Origin: Pseudomonas oryzagri
GTDB taxonomy: Bacteria > Pseudomonadota > Gammaproteobacteria > Pseudomonadales > Pseudomonadaceae
DNA length: 64,000 bases
Reading direction: 5' to 3'
NCBI RefSeq assembly: GCF_020831405.1
Contig: NZ_JAJHPU010000041.1
Span: forward strand, 155,446 to 219,445
Below, in pieces: positions 27,550-38,602 of the stretch. Position 1 is the stretch's first letter. Each line of letters begins with the position of its first letter. The position numbers and the translations under genes are program-made. Under the pieces are notes generated by a model. The model did no database searches. It had not been told where the DNA came from and worked only from the letters and a program-made list of their open reading frames with translations.

Positions 27550-29799
27550 ATGAGCGAATCCCTCGATCTGAGCCTGGAAGGCGTCGAACGCCGTCCGCTG
27601 GCCGAGTTCACCGAACAGGCCTATCTCAACTATTCCATGTACGTGATCATGGATCGCGCCCTGCCGCATATCGGCGACGGCCTCAAGCCAGTGCAGCGGC
27701 GCATCGTCTATGCGATGAGCGAACTGGGCCTGAACGCCGATGCCAAGCACAAGAAGTCGGCGCGCACCGTCGGCGACGTGCTCGGCAAGTTCCATCCGCA
27801 TGGCGACAGCGCCTGCTACGAGGCCATGGTGCTGATGGCCCAGCCGTTCAGCTACCGCTACACGCTGGTCGACGGCCAGGGCAACTGGGGGGCGCCGGAC
27901 GATCCCAAGTCGTTCGCCGCCATGCGCTATACCGAGGCGCGCCTGTCGCGCTACTCGGAAGTGCTGCTCAGCGAACTGGGCCAGGGCACGGTGGACTGGG
28001 TGCCGAACTTCGACGGCACCCTCGACGAGCCGGCGACCCTGCCGGCGCGCCTGCCCAACCTGCTGCTCAACGGCACCACCGGCATCGCCGTGGGCATGGC
28101 CACCGACGTGCCGCCGCACAACCTGCGCGAGGTCGCCGCGGCCTGCGTGCGCCTGCTCGACGAGCCGAACGCCACGGTCGAGCAATTGTGCGAGCACATC
28201 CAGGGCCCGGATTTCCCCACCGAGGCGGAGGTCATCACCCCGCGCGCCGACCTGCTCAAGGTCTACCAGACCGGTCGCGGCTCGGTGCGCATGCGCGCCG
28301 TATACCGTGTCGAGGACGGCGACGTCGTGGTCACCGCGCTGCCGCACCAGGTCTCCGGGGCCAAGGTGCTGGAGCAGATCGCCGCGCAGATGCAGGCCAA
28401 GAAGCTGCCGATGGTCGCCGACCTGCGCGACGAGTCCGACCACGAGAACCCCTGCCGCATCGTCATCATCCCGCGCTCCAACCGCGTGGACGCCGACGAG
28501 CTGATGACCCACCTGTTCGCCACCACCGACCTGGAGTCGAGCTACCGGGTCAACACCAACGTCATCGGCCTGGACGGCAAGCCGCAGGTGAAGAATCTGC
28601 GCCAGCTGCTGTCCGAGTGGCTGACCTACCGCATCGGCACCGTGCGTCGGCGCCTGCAGTTCCGCCTCGACAAGGTGGAGAAGCGCCTGCACCTGTTGGA
28701 AGGCCTGCTGATCGCCTTCCTCAACCTCGACGAGGTGATCCATATCATCCGCACCGAGGACGAGCCCAAGGCGGTGCTGATCGCCCGCTTCGGTCTCACC
28801 GAGCTGCAGGCCGACTACATCCTCGACACCCGCCTGCGCCAGCTGGCGCGCCTCGAGGAGATGAAGATCCGCGGCGAGCAGGACGAGCTGGCCAAGGAGC
28901 GCGAGCAACTGCTGGCGCTGCTCGGCAGCGAGACCAAGCTGAAGAAGCTGGTGCGCAAGGAATTGCTCGCCGATGCCGAGAAGTACGGCGACGCGCGCCG
29001 CTCGCCGATCGTCGCTCGCGCCGAGGCCAGGGCGCTGTCGGAAACCGAGCTGCTGCCCACCGAACCGGTCACCGTGGTGCTCTCCGAGAAGGGCTGGGTG
29101 CGCTGCGCCAAGGGCCACGACATCGATGCCTCCGGTCTGTCCTACAAGGCCGGCGACGCCTACAAGGCCGCAGCGCCCGGCCGCTCCAACCAGTTCGCGG
29201 TGTTCCTCGACTCCACCGGACGCAGCTACTCGCTGGCCGCCCACTCGCTGCCCTCGGCGCGCGGCCAGGGCGAGCCGCTCACCGGCCGTCTCAGCCCGCC
29301 GGCCGGCGCCAGCTTCGAGTGCCTGCTGCTGCCCGAAGACGAGGCGTTGTATGTGCTGGCCTCGGATGCCGGCTATGGTTTCGTGGTGAGGGGCGAGGAT
29401 CTGCAGGCCAAGAACAAGGCCGGCAAGGCGCTGCTCAGCCTGCCTGAAGGGAGCAGGGTGATGGCGCCGCGACCGCTGCGCGAGTTGGCCAGCGACCGGC
29501 TGGCGGCGGTGACCAGCGAGGGACGCCTGCTGGTGTTCCCGGTCGCCGAGCTGCCGCAGCTGGCCAAGGGCAAGGGCAACAAGATCATCGGCATCCCCCC
29601 CGAGCGGGTGGCCAGTCGCGAGGAGTACCTGGTCGACCTGGTAGTGCTGCCGCAGGACGCCACCCTGGTGCTGCAGGTCGGCAAGCGCACCCTGTCGCTG
29701 CGTGCCGAGGATCTGGCGCACTACCAGGGCGAGCGTGGCCGCCGCGGCAGTCTGTTGCCGCGCGGCTTCCAGCGCGTCGACGCGTTGCGGGTGGAATAG
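27550..29799 (+). CDS. parC: DNA topoisomerase IV subunit A
   Basis: ParC is the DNA-cleaving partner of ParE. The 749-residue protein has the catalytic tyrosine at Y127 ([12 protein letters not shown]), the breakage-reunion domain, and a C-terminal beta-pinwheel. The quinolone-resistance positions are wild type: S87 and E91 in [11 protein letters not shown]. The ATG at 27550 follows an AGGA site and fits the family start. The end lies just before an intergenic repeat. Confidence 0.98.
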   Translation: MSESLDLSLEGVERRPLAEFTEQAYLNYSMYVIMDRALPHIGDGLKPVQRRIVYAMSELGLNADAKHKKSARTVGDVLGKFHPHGDSACYEAMVLMAQPFSYRYTLVDGQGNWGAPDDPKSFAAMRYTEARLSRYSEVLLSELGQGTVDWVPNFDGTLDEPATLPARLPNLLLNGTTGIAVGMATDVPPHNLREVAAACVRLLDEPNATVEQLCEHIQGPDFPTEAEVITPRADLLKVYQTGRGSVRMRAVYRVEDGDVVVTALPHQVSGAKVLEQIAAQMQAKKLPMVADLRDESDHENPCRIVIIPRSNRVDADELMTHLFATTDLESSYRVNTNVIGLDGKPQVKNLRQLLSEWLTYRIGTVRRRLQFRLDKVEKRLHLLEGLLIAFLNLDEVIHIIRTEDEPKAVLIARFGLTELQADYILDTRLRQLARLEEMKIRGEQDELAKEREQLLALLGSETKLKKLVRKELLADAEKYGDARRSPIVARAEARALSETELLPTEPVTVVLSEKGWVRCAKGHDIDASGLSYKAGDAYKAAAPGRSNQFAVFLDSTGRSYSLAAHSLPSARGQGEPLTGRLSPPAGASFECLLLPEDEALYVLASDAGYGFVVRGEDLQAKNKAGKALLSLPEGSRVMAPRPLRELASDRLAAVTSEGRLLVFPVAELPQLAKGKGNKIIGIPPERVASREEYLVDLVVLPQDATLVLQVGKRTLSLRAEDLAHYQGERGRRGSLLPRGFQRVDALRVE

Positions 29800-29831
29800 C
29801 GGCGCCCCCTTCGCCGTCGGATGAGGCTGAT

Positions 29832-29935
29832 CGTGCCCACGCTCCGGCGTGGGCACGGGTGCCGAACCGCTCCGGCGGCTCGACGCAAAGCGTGCATGGC
29901 TGCGGCTTGCCCGCCGGAGCGTGGGAGCCAGCGAA
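29832..29935. repeat. Pseudomonas-type intergenic palindromic repeat after parC
   Basis: A perfect 11-bp inverted repeat, CGTGCCCACGC (29832-29842) with GCGTGGGCACG (29847-29857), opens a GC-rich block. The block ends with GGAGCGTGGGAGCCAG near 29918-29933. Blocks of this kind recur between genes in Pseudomonas genomes. This copy fills most of the parC-permease gap and may also act as a transcription stop. Confidence 0.6.
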
Positions 29936-29973
29936 GTTTTCCACCCCGGTGGCATGGCGATCAGGGAGGGCGG

Positions 29974-31107
29974 ATGGCGGAGGCGGACAAAGCACAGGCG
30001 CAACTGGCGTGGGCCGGCCTGCAGGACGGCGCTGCCGTGCTGCGCCTGTCCGGCAGCTGGACGCTGGCGGCCCGCAAGCCCGACCTGCTAGTCGTCTGGC
30101 GCAGCCTGGCCGACAAGCCGGCGGCCCTGCAGCTGCAGGTCGAGGCGCTGGAGGCCTGGGACAGCAGCCTGCTGGCCCTGTTGCGCCGCCTGCAGCGGCT
30201 CGCCGATGAGGAGCAGCGCGAGCTGCGCCACGACGATCTGCCGGAGGGCGTACGCCGCCTGCTGCGGATGGCCGCCGCGCCCGCCGCCGAGGAGCGCGAG
30301 GAGCTGCCGCGCTTCGGCCCGGTGTCCCGTCTCGGCCTGCTGGCCCTGCATGTGCGGGACGCGCTGGTCGAGGCCTGCAGCTTCTGCGGCGAGGTGTTGC
30401 TCGCTCTGGGGCGCCTGTTGCGTGGGCGCGCCTGTCTGCGTCGCGGCGACTTCTGGACCGCGCTGATGCAGTGCGGGCCCGGCGCGCTGCCGATCGTCGC
30501 GCTGATCGCCAGCCTGGTCGGCCTGATCCTCGCCTTCGTCGGCGCCGCTCAGCTGGAGGCCTTCGGCGCCCAGCTGTACATCGCCAACATGGTGGCCATC
30601 GGCATGACCCGCGAGATGGGCGCGCTGATGACCGCGGTGATCATGGCCGGCCGCACCGGCGCGGCCTACGCCGCCGAACTCGGCAGCATGCAGGCCAACG
30701 AGGAGATCGACGCGCTCAAGACCTTCGGTTTTCCGCCGCTGGAGTTTCTCGTCCTGCCGCGCCTGCTGGCCCTGCTGGTGAGCATGCCGCTGCTCTGCGT
30801 GTTCGCCGACGCCCTCGGCATCCTCGGCGGCTTCATCATCGGCGCCGGGGTGTTCGACATCTCGGCGCCCCTCTACCTCAACCAGAGCCTCGAGCTGATC
30901 GGTCTCGCCGACTTCCTGCTCGGCGTGGTCAAGAGTCTGGTGTTCGCCCTGTTGATCGGCCTGATCGGCTGCCACCATGGCCTGGCCTGCGGCCGCAACG
31001 CCCAGGCGGTGGGCGAAGCCACCACCCGCGCGGTGGTGAGGATCATCGTGGCGCTGGTGGTCAGCGATGCGCTGATCACCCTGATCTGCACCCAGCTGGG
31101 GATCTGA
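29974..31107 (+). CDS. MlaE-family lipid ABC permease with N-terminal STAS-like domain
   Basis: This 377-residue protein fuses a STAS/MlaB-like domain (about residues 10-100) to an MlaE permease (about 115-377). The permease part has MTREMGALMTAVIMAGRTGAA and EEIDALKTFG, the family core. It should form the inner-membrane channel of a lipid transporter with the ATPase and MCE protein downstream. In the Mla system the STAS protein is separate, so the fusion replaces mlaB. AGGGAGGG precedes the ATG at 29974. The four genes form one operon distinct from canonical mlaFEDCB, as no mlaC is present. Confidence 0.9.
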   Translation: MAEADKAQAQLAWAGLQDGAAVLRLSGSWTLAARKPDLLVVWRSLADKPAALQLQVEALEAWDSSLLALLRRLQRLADEEQRELRHDDLPEGVRRLLRMAAAPAAEEREELPRFGPVSRLGLLALHVRDALVEACSFCGEVLLALGRLLRGRACLRRGDFWTALMQCGPGALPIVALIASLVGLILAFVGAAQLEAFGAQLYIANMVAIGMTREMGALMTAVIMAGRTGAAYAAELGSMQANEEIDALKTFGFPPLEFLVLPRLLALLVSMPLLCVFADALGILGGFIIGAGVFDISAPLYLNQSLELIGLADFLLGVVKSLVFALLIGLIGCHHGLACGRNAQAVGEATTRAVVRIIVALVVSDALITLICTQLGI

Positions 31108-31108
31108 A

Positions 31109-31882
31109 ATGGACCAGGCCGTGCTGCGCGTGGAAGACCTCAGCGCCGGCTACGGCAGTCGGGTGATCCTGCACGACCTCAACTTCAGCATCCGCCGCGG
31201 CGAAGTGTTCGTCATCATGGGTGTCAGCGGCTGTGGCAAGAGCACGCTGCTGCGCCATCTGATCGGCCTGCAGTCGCCGCTGGCCGGCCGGGTGCTGTTG
31301 CAAGGCGAGGATTTCTGGGCCCGCGACCCGGAGGCGCGCGCCGCGCTGCAGCGCCACTTCGGCGTGCTCTACCAGAGCGGCGCGCTGTGGAGCGGGATGA
31401 CCCTGCGCGAGAATATCTGCCTGCCGCTGGCCGCCTACCATCCTTATCTGAGTCAGGCGGAGCTGATTGAGCTGGCCGCCCTCAAGCTGGCCCTGGTCGG
31501 TCTGGCCGGCTGCGACGAGCTGTATCCGGCCGAGCTGTCCGGTGGCATGCGCAAGCGCGCCGGCCTGGCCCGCGCCCTGGCGCTCGACCCGGAAATACTG
31601 TTCTTCGACGAGCCTTCCGCCGGCCTCGATCCGCTCAACTGCCAGGCCCTCGATGAGCTGATCCTGCAGCTGCGCGACAGCCTGGGTGCCAGCATCGTGC
31701 TGGTCACCCACGAGCTGCCGAGCATCCATGCGGTGGCCGACACCTGCCTGTTCCTCGACCATCAGTCGCGCACCCAGATCGCCCTGGGTCCTCTCGCGCA
31801 CCTGCTCGACGAATGTCCGCATCCCACGGTGCAGCGTTTCCTGCGTCGTGGCGTGTCCCCGCCCAAGGAGTCCTCGCCATGA
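31109..31882 (+). CDS. MlaF-type ABC transporter ATPase
   Basis: This 257-residue ATPase powers the MCE lipid transporter of this operon. It has Walker A GVSGCGKST, the ABC signature LSGGMRKRAGLARAL and Walker B ILFFDEPSAGLDP, and ends with the H-loop VTHELPS. The signature sequence LSGGM is typical of the MlaF/TtgA2 group. It starts one base after the permease stop and overlaps the MCE gene by ATGA. Confidence 0.94.
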   Translation: MDQAVLRVEDLSAGYGSRVILHDLNFSIRRGEVFVIMGVSGCGKSTLLRHLIGLQSPLAGRVLLQGEDFWARDPEARAALQRHFGVLYQSGALWSGMTLRENICLPLAAYHPYLSQAELIELAALKLALVGLAGCDELYPAELSGGMRKRAGLARALALDPEILFFDEPSAGLDPLNCQALDELILQLRDSLGASIVLVTHELPSIHAVADTCLFLDHQSRTQIALGPLAHLLDECPHPTVQRFLRRGVSPPKESSP

Positions 31883-32826
31883 GTGAAACGCGCAAGCCGT
31901 TCTGGATCGGCGCCTTCCTGCTCGGCGGCCTCGCCCTGTTGGCCGGCGGCCTTTTGCTGCTCGGCCGCGACAACTGGTTCAGCCAGCCGAGCGACTATGT
32001 GGTTTACTTCACCGGCTCCCTGGTTGGCCTGGACGTCGGTGCGGATGTCACCTACCGTGGGGTCAAGGTCGGCACCGTGCGCGAGATCCGCCTGTCCTAC
32101 GACGCCGAGCTGAAGGATGTGGTGATGCCGGTGGTGCTGCGCATCGTTCCCGCCGGCGGCAGCGGCGACCAGCGTTTCGACCGGGTGGTCGAGCAGATGG
32201 TCGAGCAGGGCCTGCGCGCCCAGCTGCAGACGCAGAGTCTGTTGACCGGCAAGTCGATAGTGGCGCTGGATCTGTTTCCGGGCCAGGCCGGCTACGTGCG
32301 CGAGCCGAACGAGATCGACCTGCCGGTGATTCCCAGCGTACCGTCGCGGATCGACCAGGCGACCACCCTGCTGCGCGAGCTGGCCGGCACCCTGCGCGAA
32401 TTGCCGCTGCGCGAGATGGTCCTGTCGGCCCACGGTACTCTGCAGGCGTTGGAGCGCTTGAGCACCTCGCCCGAACTGCAGGGCGCGCTGGTCAGTCTGG
32501 GGCAGACCTTGCACAATCTTGAGGATTTGACTCAACAACTGCAGCGACAAATCCCGCCATTGCTGGATAATGCGCAGCAAGGCAGTGTCGAGCTGCGCGC
32601 GACGATCGGCGAAGTCCGCCGGGCGGCGCAGAGCGCCCGCGACGCGCTCGGGCAGATGCATGCGCTGGTCGGCGATGCCCGGCAAAGCCTTGGCCCTGAA
32701 TCCGAGACTCAATACCAGCTGCTGCAGGCCCTGGAGGAACTGGGCCGCGCCAGCAAGGCTCTGCAACGCACGGTAGAAAGCCTCGAGCAGCAGCCTGAAT
32801 CGCTTATTTTTGGCAAGAAACGGTGA
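31879..32826 (+). CDS. MlaD/MCE-domain substrate-binding protein
   Basis: This 315-residue protein has one N-terminal membrane anchor (about residues 10-31), then an MCE domain at about 38-125 with LVGLDVGADVTYRGVKVG. A long helical C-terminal part (about 160-315) follows, rich in Leu and Gln and able to form a coiled coil or needle. MCE proteins form hexameric rings in the periplasm that hold or conduct lipids. Start is by ATGA overlap with the ATPase gene. Single-MCE proteins with a long helical tail resemble PqiB/LetB-like tunnels more than the short MlaD. Confidence 0.9.
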   Translation: MSETRKPFWIGAFLLGGLALLAGGLLLLGRDNWFSQPSDYVVYFTGSLVGLDVGADVTYRGVKVGTVREIRLSYDAELKDVVMPVVLRIVPAGGSGDQRFDRVVEQMVEQGLRAQLQTQSLLTGKSIVALDLFPGQAGYVREPNEIDLPVIPSVPSRIDQATTLLRELAGTLRELPLREMVLSAHGTLQALERLSTSPELQGALVSLGQTLHNLEDLTQQLQRQIPPLLDNAQQGSVELRATIGEVRRAAQSARDALGQMHALVGDARQSLGPESETQYQLLQALEELGRASKALQRTVESLEQQPESLIFGKKR

Positions 32827-32833
32827 CTTTTTC

Positions 32834-33535
32834 ATGGGTTTTCCCCGCCTGATCCGAAACCTGGGCCTGGCAGCCCTGCTCGGCCTGGCCGGCTGTGCGG
32901 CGACGCCGCCGGCCCAGTTCTATCAGTTGCAACAGGGCGGCCAAGCGCTGCCGCAGTCCGGCAAGGGCGTGGCGGTACTGCTCGGCCCGCTGAAGCTGGC
33001 CGACTACCTGCAGCGCGAATCCCTGGTGCAGCGCCAGATCGACGATAGCCTGGTGATCAGTTCGCAGGCGCGCTGGGCAGGCAATCTGCAGGACGACGTG
33101 GCCCAGCTGCTGTTGCGCCAGCTGGCCGCGCGTTTGGACAGCAGCCGCATGGCACTGTATCCCGACCGTGTCGGCTTCACGCCCGAGGCCCAGCTGGTGC
33201 TCAGCATCAGCCGGCTGGATTCCGGTCCCTACCGGCCGGCGGTGCTAGAAGCGCAGTGGCGCCTGCTGGACGGCGAGGGCACCATGCGTGACAGCCGGGT
33301 GGTGCGTCTGGAGGAAAAGCACAGCGGCGAACTGGGCGATCAGGTCCGCGCCCAGAGCGTCCTGCTGCAAAGCCTGGCGACGCAGATGGCCACCGCGGTC
33401 GGCGGCATGACCCGCGAGGCGGCGGCGCGCGTGCCGCCACCGTCGCCGGAGAGCAAGCCCAGCCGTAGCGAGCGCAAGGCAGAGGTGCCGCGGATACCGG
33501 TGGTCAGGCCGGCCACGGAGGTGTACCGCTTCTGA
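32834..33535 (+). CDS. PqiC-like ABC-transport auxiliary lipoprotein
   Basis: This 233-residue protein starts MGFPRLIRNLGLAALLGLAG with lipobox LAGC at residue 21, so it should be lipid-anchored, probably in the outer membrane. The body matches the ABC-type transport auxiliary lipoprotein family (PqiC/LetC-like): FYQLQQGG, then a LLGPLKLADYLQRESLV strand region. In related systems this protein docks the MCE tunnel to the outer membrane. The C-terminus is rich in Pro and charged residues. It ends 22 bases before a perfect 14-bp terminator, closing the four-gene operon. Confidence 0.87.
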   Translation: MGFPRLIRNLGLAALLGLAGCAATPPAQFYQLQQGGQALPQSGKGVAVLLGPLKLADYLQRESLVQRQIDDSLVISSQARWAGNLQDDVAQLLLRQLAARLDSSRMALYPDRVGFTPEAQLVLSISRLDSGPYRPAVLEAQWRLLDGEGTMRDSRVVRLEEKHSGELGDQVRAQSVLLQSLATQMATAVGGMTREAAARVPPPSPESKPSRSERKAEVPRIPVVRPATEVYRF

Positions 33536-33557
33536 GGAGCGTGGGCGCCGCATGAAA

Positions 33558-33598
33558 CGAGGCCGCGCCGGGTAACCGGCGCGGCCTCGTGCGTTTTG
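33558..33598. terminator. Strong terminator after the MCE operon
   Basis: A perfect 14-bp stem, CGAGGCCGCGCCGG (33558-33571) with CCGGCGCGGCCTCG (33576-33589), has a GTAA loop. It is followed by TGCGTTTT on the plus strand. It lies between two convergent genes. Confidence 0.85.
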
Positions 33599-33603
33599 CG
33601 GGA

Positions 33604-35064
33604 TCAGGCGCGCTGCAGCATCTCGCCGAGCTGTTGCTCGAGGCGCGCCGGCAACGGGTCCTGCAGGCGCTCGATGCAGCTGGCGCCGGCCGGCGTGGCC
33701 AGGGCGCGGATGCGGGCCCGCTCGCGCAGGCGGGGATCGCTGCCGAGTTCGGGATCGAGCAGCAGCAGGTTGCGGCTGTGACCGTTGAGGCCGAGGCTGC
33801 TCTGCGCGGCCGGCTGCAGCAGCAATTCGCTCAGCGGCAGGCCGTACAGGCCGGTGCCGTGGCTCAGACTGAGCTGCAGACGCAGCGTCAGGCCGCAATC
33901 GGCCACCTCGATCTGCAGTGCATGGCCGAGGGCGCGCAGCAGCTCGCCGCAGCAGAGCGCGCGGGTCAGGAAGTCCTCGCCGGCCTGGTTGCTGTGAAAC
34001 AGGATCAGGCTGCCGCCGTCGCCGAGGCGTTGCAGGTCGCCGTGGTACAGGCGCGCGGCCTGTTCCAGGCAGTCGCGGTAGCGGTGCAGCAGGTCGCGCA
34101 GGCGCTGCTGGGGCAGGCGGCGCTGCAGCTCGTCCTGACCGCCCAGCTGGATGGCCAGCACGGCGCTGGCGACCGCCGGCAGGGCGGCTGGGGCCGGGGC
34201 CAGCTCGGCAGGGTCGAGGCCGAGGGCGGCGGCATCCAGCTCGAACTCATCGCCGTCCAGCGGCCGGCGTGCCGCCGCCGGACGTTGCTCGTCAAGCAGG
34301 TTGTCCAGGCCCTCGAAGAGGGCTTCGCCCTCGGCGTCGAACGGCGAGTCGGGCTCCGCCTCGATCAGCGGCTTCGGCGGCACCAGGCGCTGCTGCAGCT
34401 GGCGGGCCAGGTCGCCGATCTCGTCCTGGCGGTCGTGGGCCGGCGCCGGATCGTCCGGATCGCGTAGCCACAGGCGCAGCTGGCGCAGCGGCAGCGACAG
34501 CTGACGGCCCAGGCGCAGGCTGAGGAACAGGGTCAGCACCAGCACGATCAGGCCGAGCAGGCCGAAGTTCTGCAGGCTGACGGTCAGCGGCTGGCGGAAC
34601 TGCTGCATGTCGAGGGTCAGGTGCAGTTGACCGGCGGCGACCTCCTGGAAGGCGATGGCTTGGCTGAAGGTGCCTTCGTCGGCGAACAGCCCGGGGCGCG
34701 GACGCTTGCCGGCCTCGGCGATGATCCGGTTGTCCACGCCATTGATCACCACGTGGGCGACCAGCGGGTTCTTCACCAGGCTGTCGAGCATCACGTTGAG
34801 GCTGAGCAGGTCGTTGGCCGCCAGCAGGCCGCTGGTCGAGGCGGCGGTCTGGCGCAGCAGGCTCTCGCCCACGGCCTCGGCCTGCTGCTGCATGACCTGG
34901 CGCATCTGCAGATTGAACACCCAGGCGAACACCAGCATCACTACGCTCACCAGCACCAGGCTGTGGCTGACGGTACGCAGGGCGATGGGCAGCCTGCGCC
35001 GGCGCAGGGCACCGAACAGGACGAGGAAGACATTGTCGGACTTGACGGGCGCGGGCCGGTTCAC
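33604..35064 (-). CDS. Membrane protein of unknown function, divergent from serB
   Basis: The likely start is GTG at 35064 (VNRPAPVKSDNVFL), giving 486 residues. TM1 is at about 32-52, a periplasmic region of some 110 residues follows, and TM2 is at about 170-190. The cytoplasmic part begins with a HAMP-like segment, then an acidic linker (about 255-300). The C-terminal domain (about 310-470) has a cyclase-like feel (LQRLGDGGSLILFHSNQAGE) but I see no full catalytic motif. A homolog sits beside serB in P. aeruginosa as I recall. It may be a membrane sensor. No function is assigned. No good ribosome site is visible before the GTG. Confidence 0.75.
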   Translation of the reverse strand: MNRPAPVKSDNVFLVLFGALRRRRLPIALRTVSHSLVLVSVVMLVFAWVFNLQMRQVMQQQAEAVGESLLRQTAASTSGLLAANDLLSLNVMLDSLVKNPLVAHVVINGVDNRIIAEAGKRPRPGLFADEGTFSQAIAFQEVAAGQLHLTLDMQQFRQPLTVSLQNFGLLGLIVLVLTLFLSLRLGRQLSLPLRQLRLWLRDPDDPAPAHDRQDEIGDLARQLQQRLVPPKPLIEAEPDSPFDAEGEALFEGLDNLLDEQRPAAARRPLDGDEFELDAAALGLDPAELAPAPAALPAVASAVLAIQLGGQDELQRRLPQQRLRDLLHRYRDCLEQAARLYHGDLQRLGDGGSLILFHSNQAGEDFLTRALCCGELLRALGHALQIEVADCGLTLRLQLSLSHGTGLYGLPLSELLLQPAAQSSLGLNGHSRNLLLLDPELGSDPRLRERARIRALATPAGASCIERLQDPLPARLEQQLGEMLQRA

Positions 35065-35193
35065 GAGAGGGGGCTCGGCTTTGAGAGGGGATGGCTGCAA
35101 AGTATAGCGGGGGGCTCGACGATCGGGAAAGCGCACTGCAGCGGAGGCGCTTTGCAGGTAAAATGCCGCGTTTTCAGTTCCGCGAGGTGCGCC

Positions 35194-36408
<1,215 letters not shown>

Positions 36409-36420
36409 GTCGATCCCCAC

Positions 36421-36455
36421 AATGAAAAAACCGCCGTGATGGCGGTTTTTTCATT
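36421..36455. terminator. Bidirectional terminator between serB and fimX
   Basis: A perfect 15-bp stem, AATGAAAAAACCGCC with GGCGGTTTTTTCATT, has a GTGAT loop. It carries six A and six T at its base, so it serves both serB (+) and fimX (-). Confidence 0.95.
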
Positions 36456-36471
36456 TCTGCAGCTGGGCAAC

Positions 36472-38538
36472 TCACTCCTCGCCGGAGGAGAACTCGTAGT
36501 CCATGCGCGGGCTCGGGCCCTGCAGGTAGAGGCCCTGCACGTAGTTGACGCCGGTCTGCCACAGGGTGGTCAGCACGCTGGGGTTGTCCACCCCCGGCAC
36601 TATGGTCAGCTTGGCCTGGGCATGCAGGCCGGCGATCAGGCTCTTCAGGTTTTCCTGATGCTCGGGCTCGTTGAGCTGGGCGAGCAACTGCTGGTCGATC
36701 TTGACGAAGTCGACATGCAGGTGACGCAGGGTGTTGAAAGGATTGAGCGCCACGCCGAACTGGCTGAGGGCGACCTTGCAGTGCAGCTCGCCGAGGCCCT
36801 GGCTCAGCGCCTTGGCCTGCTTGAGGTAGGCCACCGCGTCCGGCTCGCTGAGCTGCAGGATCAGCGCGTCCGCCGGCAGGCGGGCGGCCTTGAGCGCGGC
36901 GCTCAACCAGGGCAGCAGCGCCGGGTCCTGCAGGCTGGCGGCGTTCAGCGGCACGAACAGGCGGGTATTGCGGCCCTTGGCGCGGTGTTCGCCGAGTTGG
37001 CGGATGGCGTTGAGCAGCAGCCAGCGGTCGACCCGCGCGGCCAGGCCGGCCTGCTGGGCGGCGGCGAAGAAGTCGGCAGCGGGCACCGGCTCGCCCTGCG
37101 GATTGTTCAGGCGCAGCTGCACCTCGTAGTGCTCGCGCTCGTCGCCATGCAGGCTGATGATCGGCTGGAACAGCAGCTGGAAGCCGTTGCCGTCCAGCGC
37201 CTGCTGGACGATGGCCACCAGGTTGCCGCGGCTGGCGGCGGCGGCCAGCTCCTCGGCCGGGTCGTAGAGCTTGAGGGCATTGCCGTTGCCCACCTGCTCG
37301 GCGCAGCGGTGCGCACGTTCGACCACCACGGAGGCCTGCGCGGTGCGCTCGTCGAGGCCGGTGGCGCCGATGCTCAGGGTGATCTGCACGGTGCGTCCGG
37401 CGATCTCGAACAGGTGGCCTTCGACCTTCTTCAGCAGGCTGCGCAGCGCTTCCTCGGAAGGCGCCGTCGGTCCTGCCAGCAGCACGGCGAAGCTGTCGTC
37501 GGCGAAGCGGGCCAACTGGGCGCCGGCGCCGAAATGCTGGCGCAGCAGCTGGGCGCAGTCGGCCAGCAGCAGGTCGCTGTCGGCCAGGCCGATCTCGCCG
37601 ATCAGGTTGGCGTAGCGGTCGATGCGGAGCAGGGCGAGGGTCGCCGGGGCGCTGTTCTTGACCGCGCGCTCGACCGCCTGGTCGAGCAGCTCGAGGAAGT
37701 GCACGCGGTTGAACAGGCCGGTGACCAGGTCCTGGCTGCTGATCTCGCGCAGTTTCTCCTCCAGCTCGGCGTTGTCGTTCTCGACGCGGATCACCACCTG
37801 GGTGCACGGCTCGCCGTCGTAGGTGGCGGGGGAGAAGGTCATGCGGGCGCGGAACTGGCTGCCGTCCTCGCGCACCCCGCCGCATTGCAGCTCGGCTGCC
37901 TCGCTGCTGTGCTGGTAGGTCTTGAGGAAGTCCTTGAAGGCGGTCTGGTCGCTGCCCTGGATCAGGTCGATCATCGGCATGCCGGCGATGTCGTCCGCGT
38001 CGTGATACCCGAACAGCTCCACATAGGCGCGGTTGACGTAGATGTGCATGCCGTCGTGGACGTAGGTGATGGCGTCCACCGAGCTGTCCAGCAGCAGCTG
38101 GCAGCGCTTCTCGGCCTCGCGCAGGGCCATCTCGGCGGTGCGCCGGCCGCGGCGCTCCTCGAGATTACGCAGTTCGCGTTCAGCCACCAGCATCAGGCGC
38201 TCGTCGTCGCCCTGCGGCAGGGCGTCCTGGGCGCCGAGCAGCAGGGCCTCGGTGACCGCCTCACTGTCGTTGCTGGTCAGCAGTTGCAGGAACGGCAGGT
38301 CCTTGCCCTGGCGGCGGATGGCGTTGAGGGCGTCGGCCGGTTCGAGGTTTTCGCTCTGCGGCGCGGCGATCAGCAGGTCCCAGACCTGATTCAAGGCCTC
38401 GGCGAGATCGTCGTCGGAGGTCAGGCGGTGAGCGCGGGTGGCGTGCCCGGCATTGCGGAACAGATTGATGAGGCGTTCGGCCTCGTTCTGCGAGTCCTCG
38501 AGGAGCAGCAGGCGGACGGTTTTCTTTTCGCTGGGCAT
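36472..38538 (-). CDS. fimX: FimX-like c-di-GMP effector (REC-PAS-degenerate GGDEF-EAL)
   Basis: FimX controls type IV pilus assembly and twitching by binding c-di-GMP rather than making it. From the ATG at 38538 the protein has 688 residues, close to P. aeruginosa FimX. Domains in order are REC-like (about 5-125), PAS (about 142-255), GGDEF-like (about 265-428) and EAL-like (about 440-685). The GGDEF motif is degenerate (RFADDSF, residues 344-350) and the EAL motif reads EVQ (472-474; EVL in P. aeruginosa). Both enzyme activities should therefore be lost, leaving a c-di-GMP binding site. A PilZ-like gene lies 64 bases upstream in the same direction. Confidence 0.92.
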   Translation of the reverse strand: MPSEKKTVRLLLLEDSQNEAERLINLFRNAGHATRAHRLTSDDDLAEALNQVWDLLIAAPQSENLEPADALNAIRRQGKDLPFLQLLTSNDSEAVTEALLLGAQDALPQGDDERLMLVAERELRNLEERRGRRTAEMALREAEKRCQLLLDSSVDAITYVHDGMHIYVNRAYVELFGYHDADDIAGMPMIDLIQGSDQTAFKDFLKTYQHSSEAAELQCGGVREDGSQFRARMTFSPATYDGEPCTQVVIRVENDNAELEEKLREISSQDLVTGLFNRVHFLELLDQAVERAVKNSAPATLALLRIDRYANLIGEIGLADSDLLLADCAQLLRQHFGAGAQLARFADDSFAVLLAGPTAPSEEALRSLLKKVEGHLFEIAGRTVQITLSIGATGLDERTAQASVVVERAHRCAEQVGNGNALKLYDPAEELAAAASRGNLVAIVQQALDGNGFQLLFQPIISLHGDEREHYEVQLRLNNPQGEPVPAADFFAAAQQAGLAARVDRWLLLNAIRQLGEHRAKGRNTRLFVPLNAASLQDPALLPWLSAALKAARLPADALILQLSEPDAVAYLKQAKALSQGLGELHCKVALSQFGVALNPFNTLRHLHVDFVKIDQQLLAQLNEPEHQENLKSLIAGLHAQAKLTIVPGVDNPSVLTTLWQTGVNYVQGLYLQGPSPRMDYEFSSGEE

Positions 38539-38602
38539 GGACGGCCTGGAACCGGCGCCAGAGGGGCGCTCACGACGCGGAAATGGGGAAAGTGACGAAA
38601 AT

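Noticed and set aside
27343..30003. An 886-codon open frame antisense to parC
   Set aside because: It is a shadow of parC and neighbours and has no domain match.
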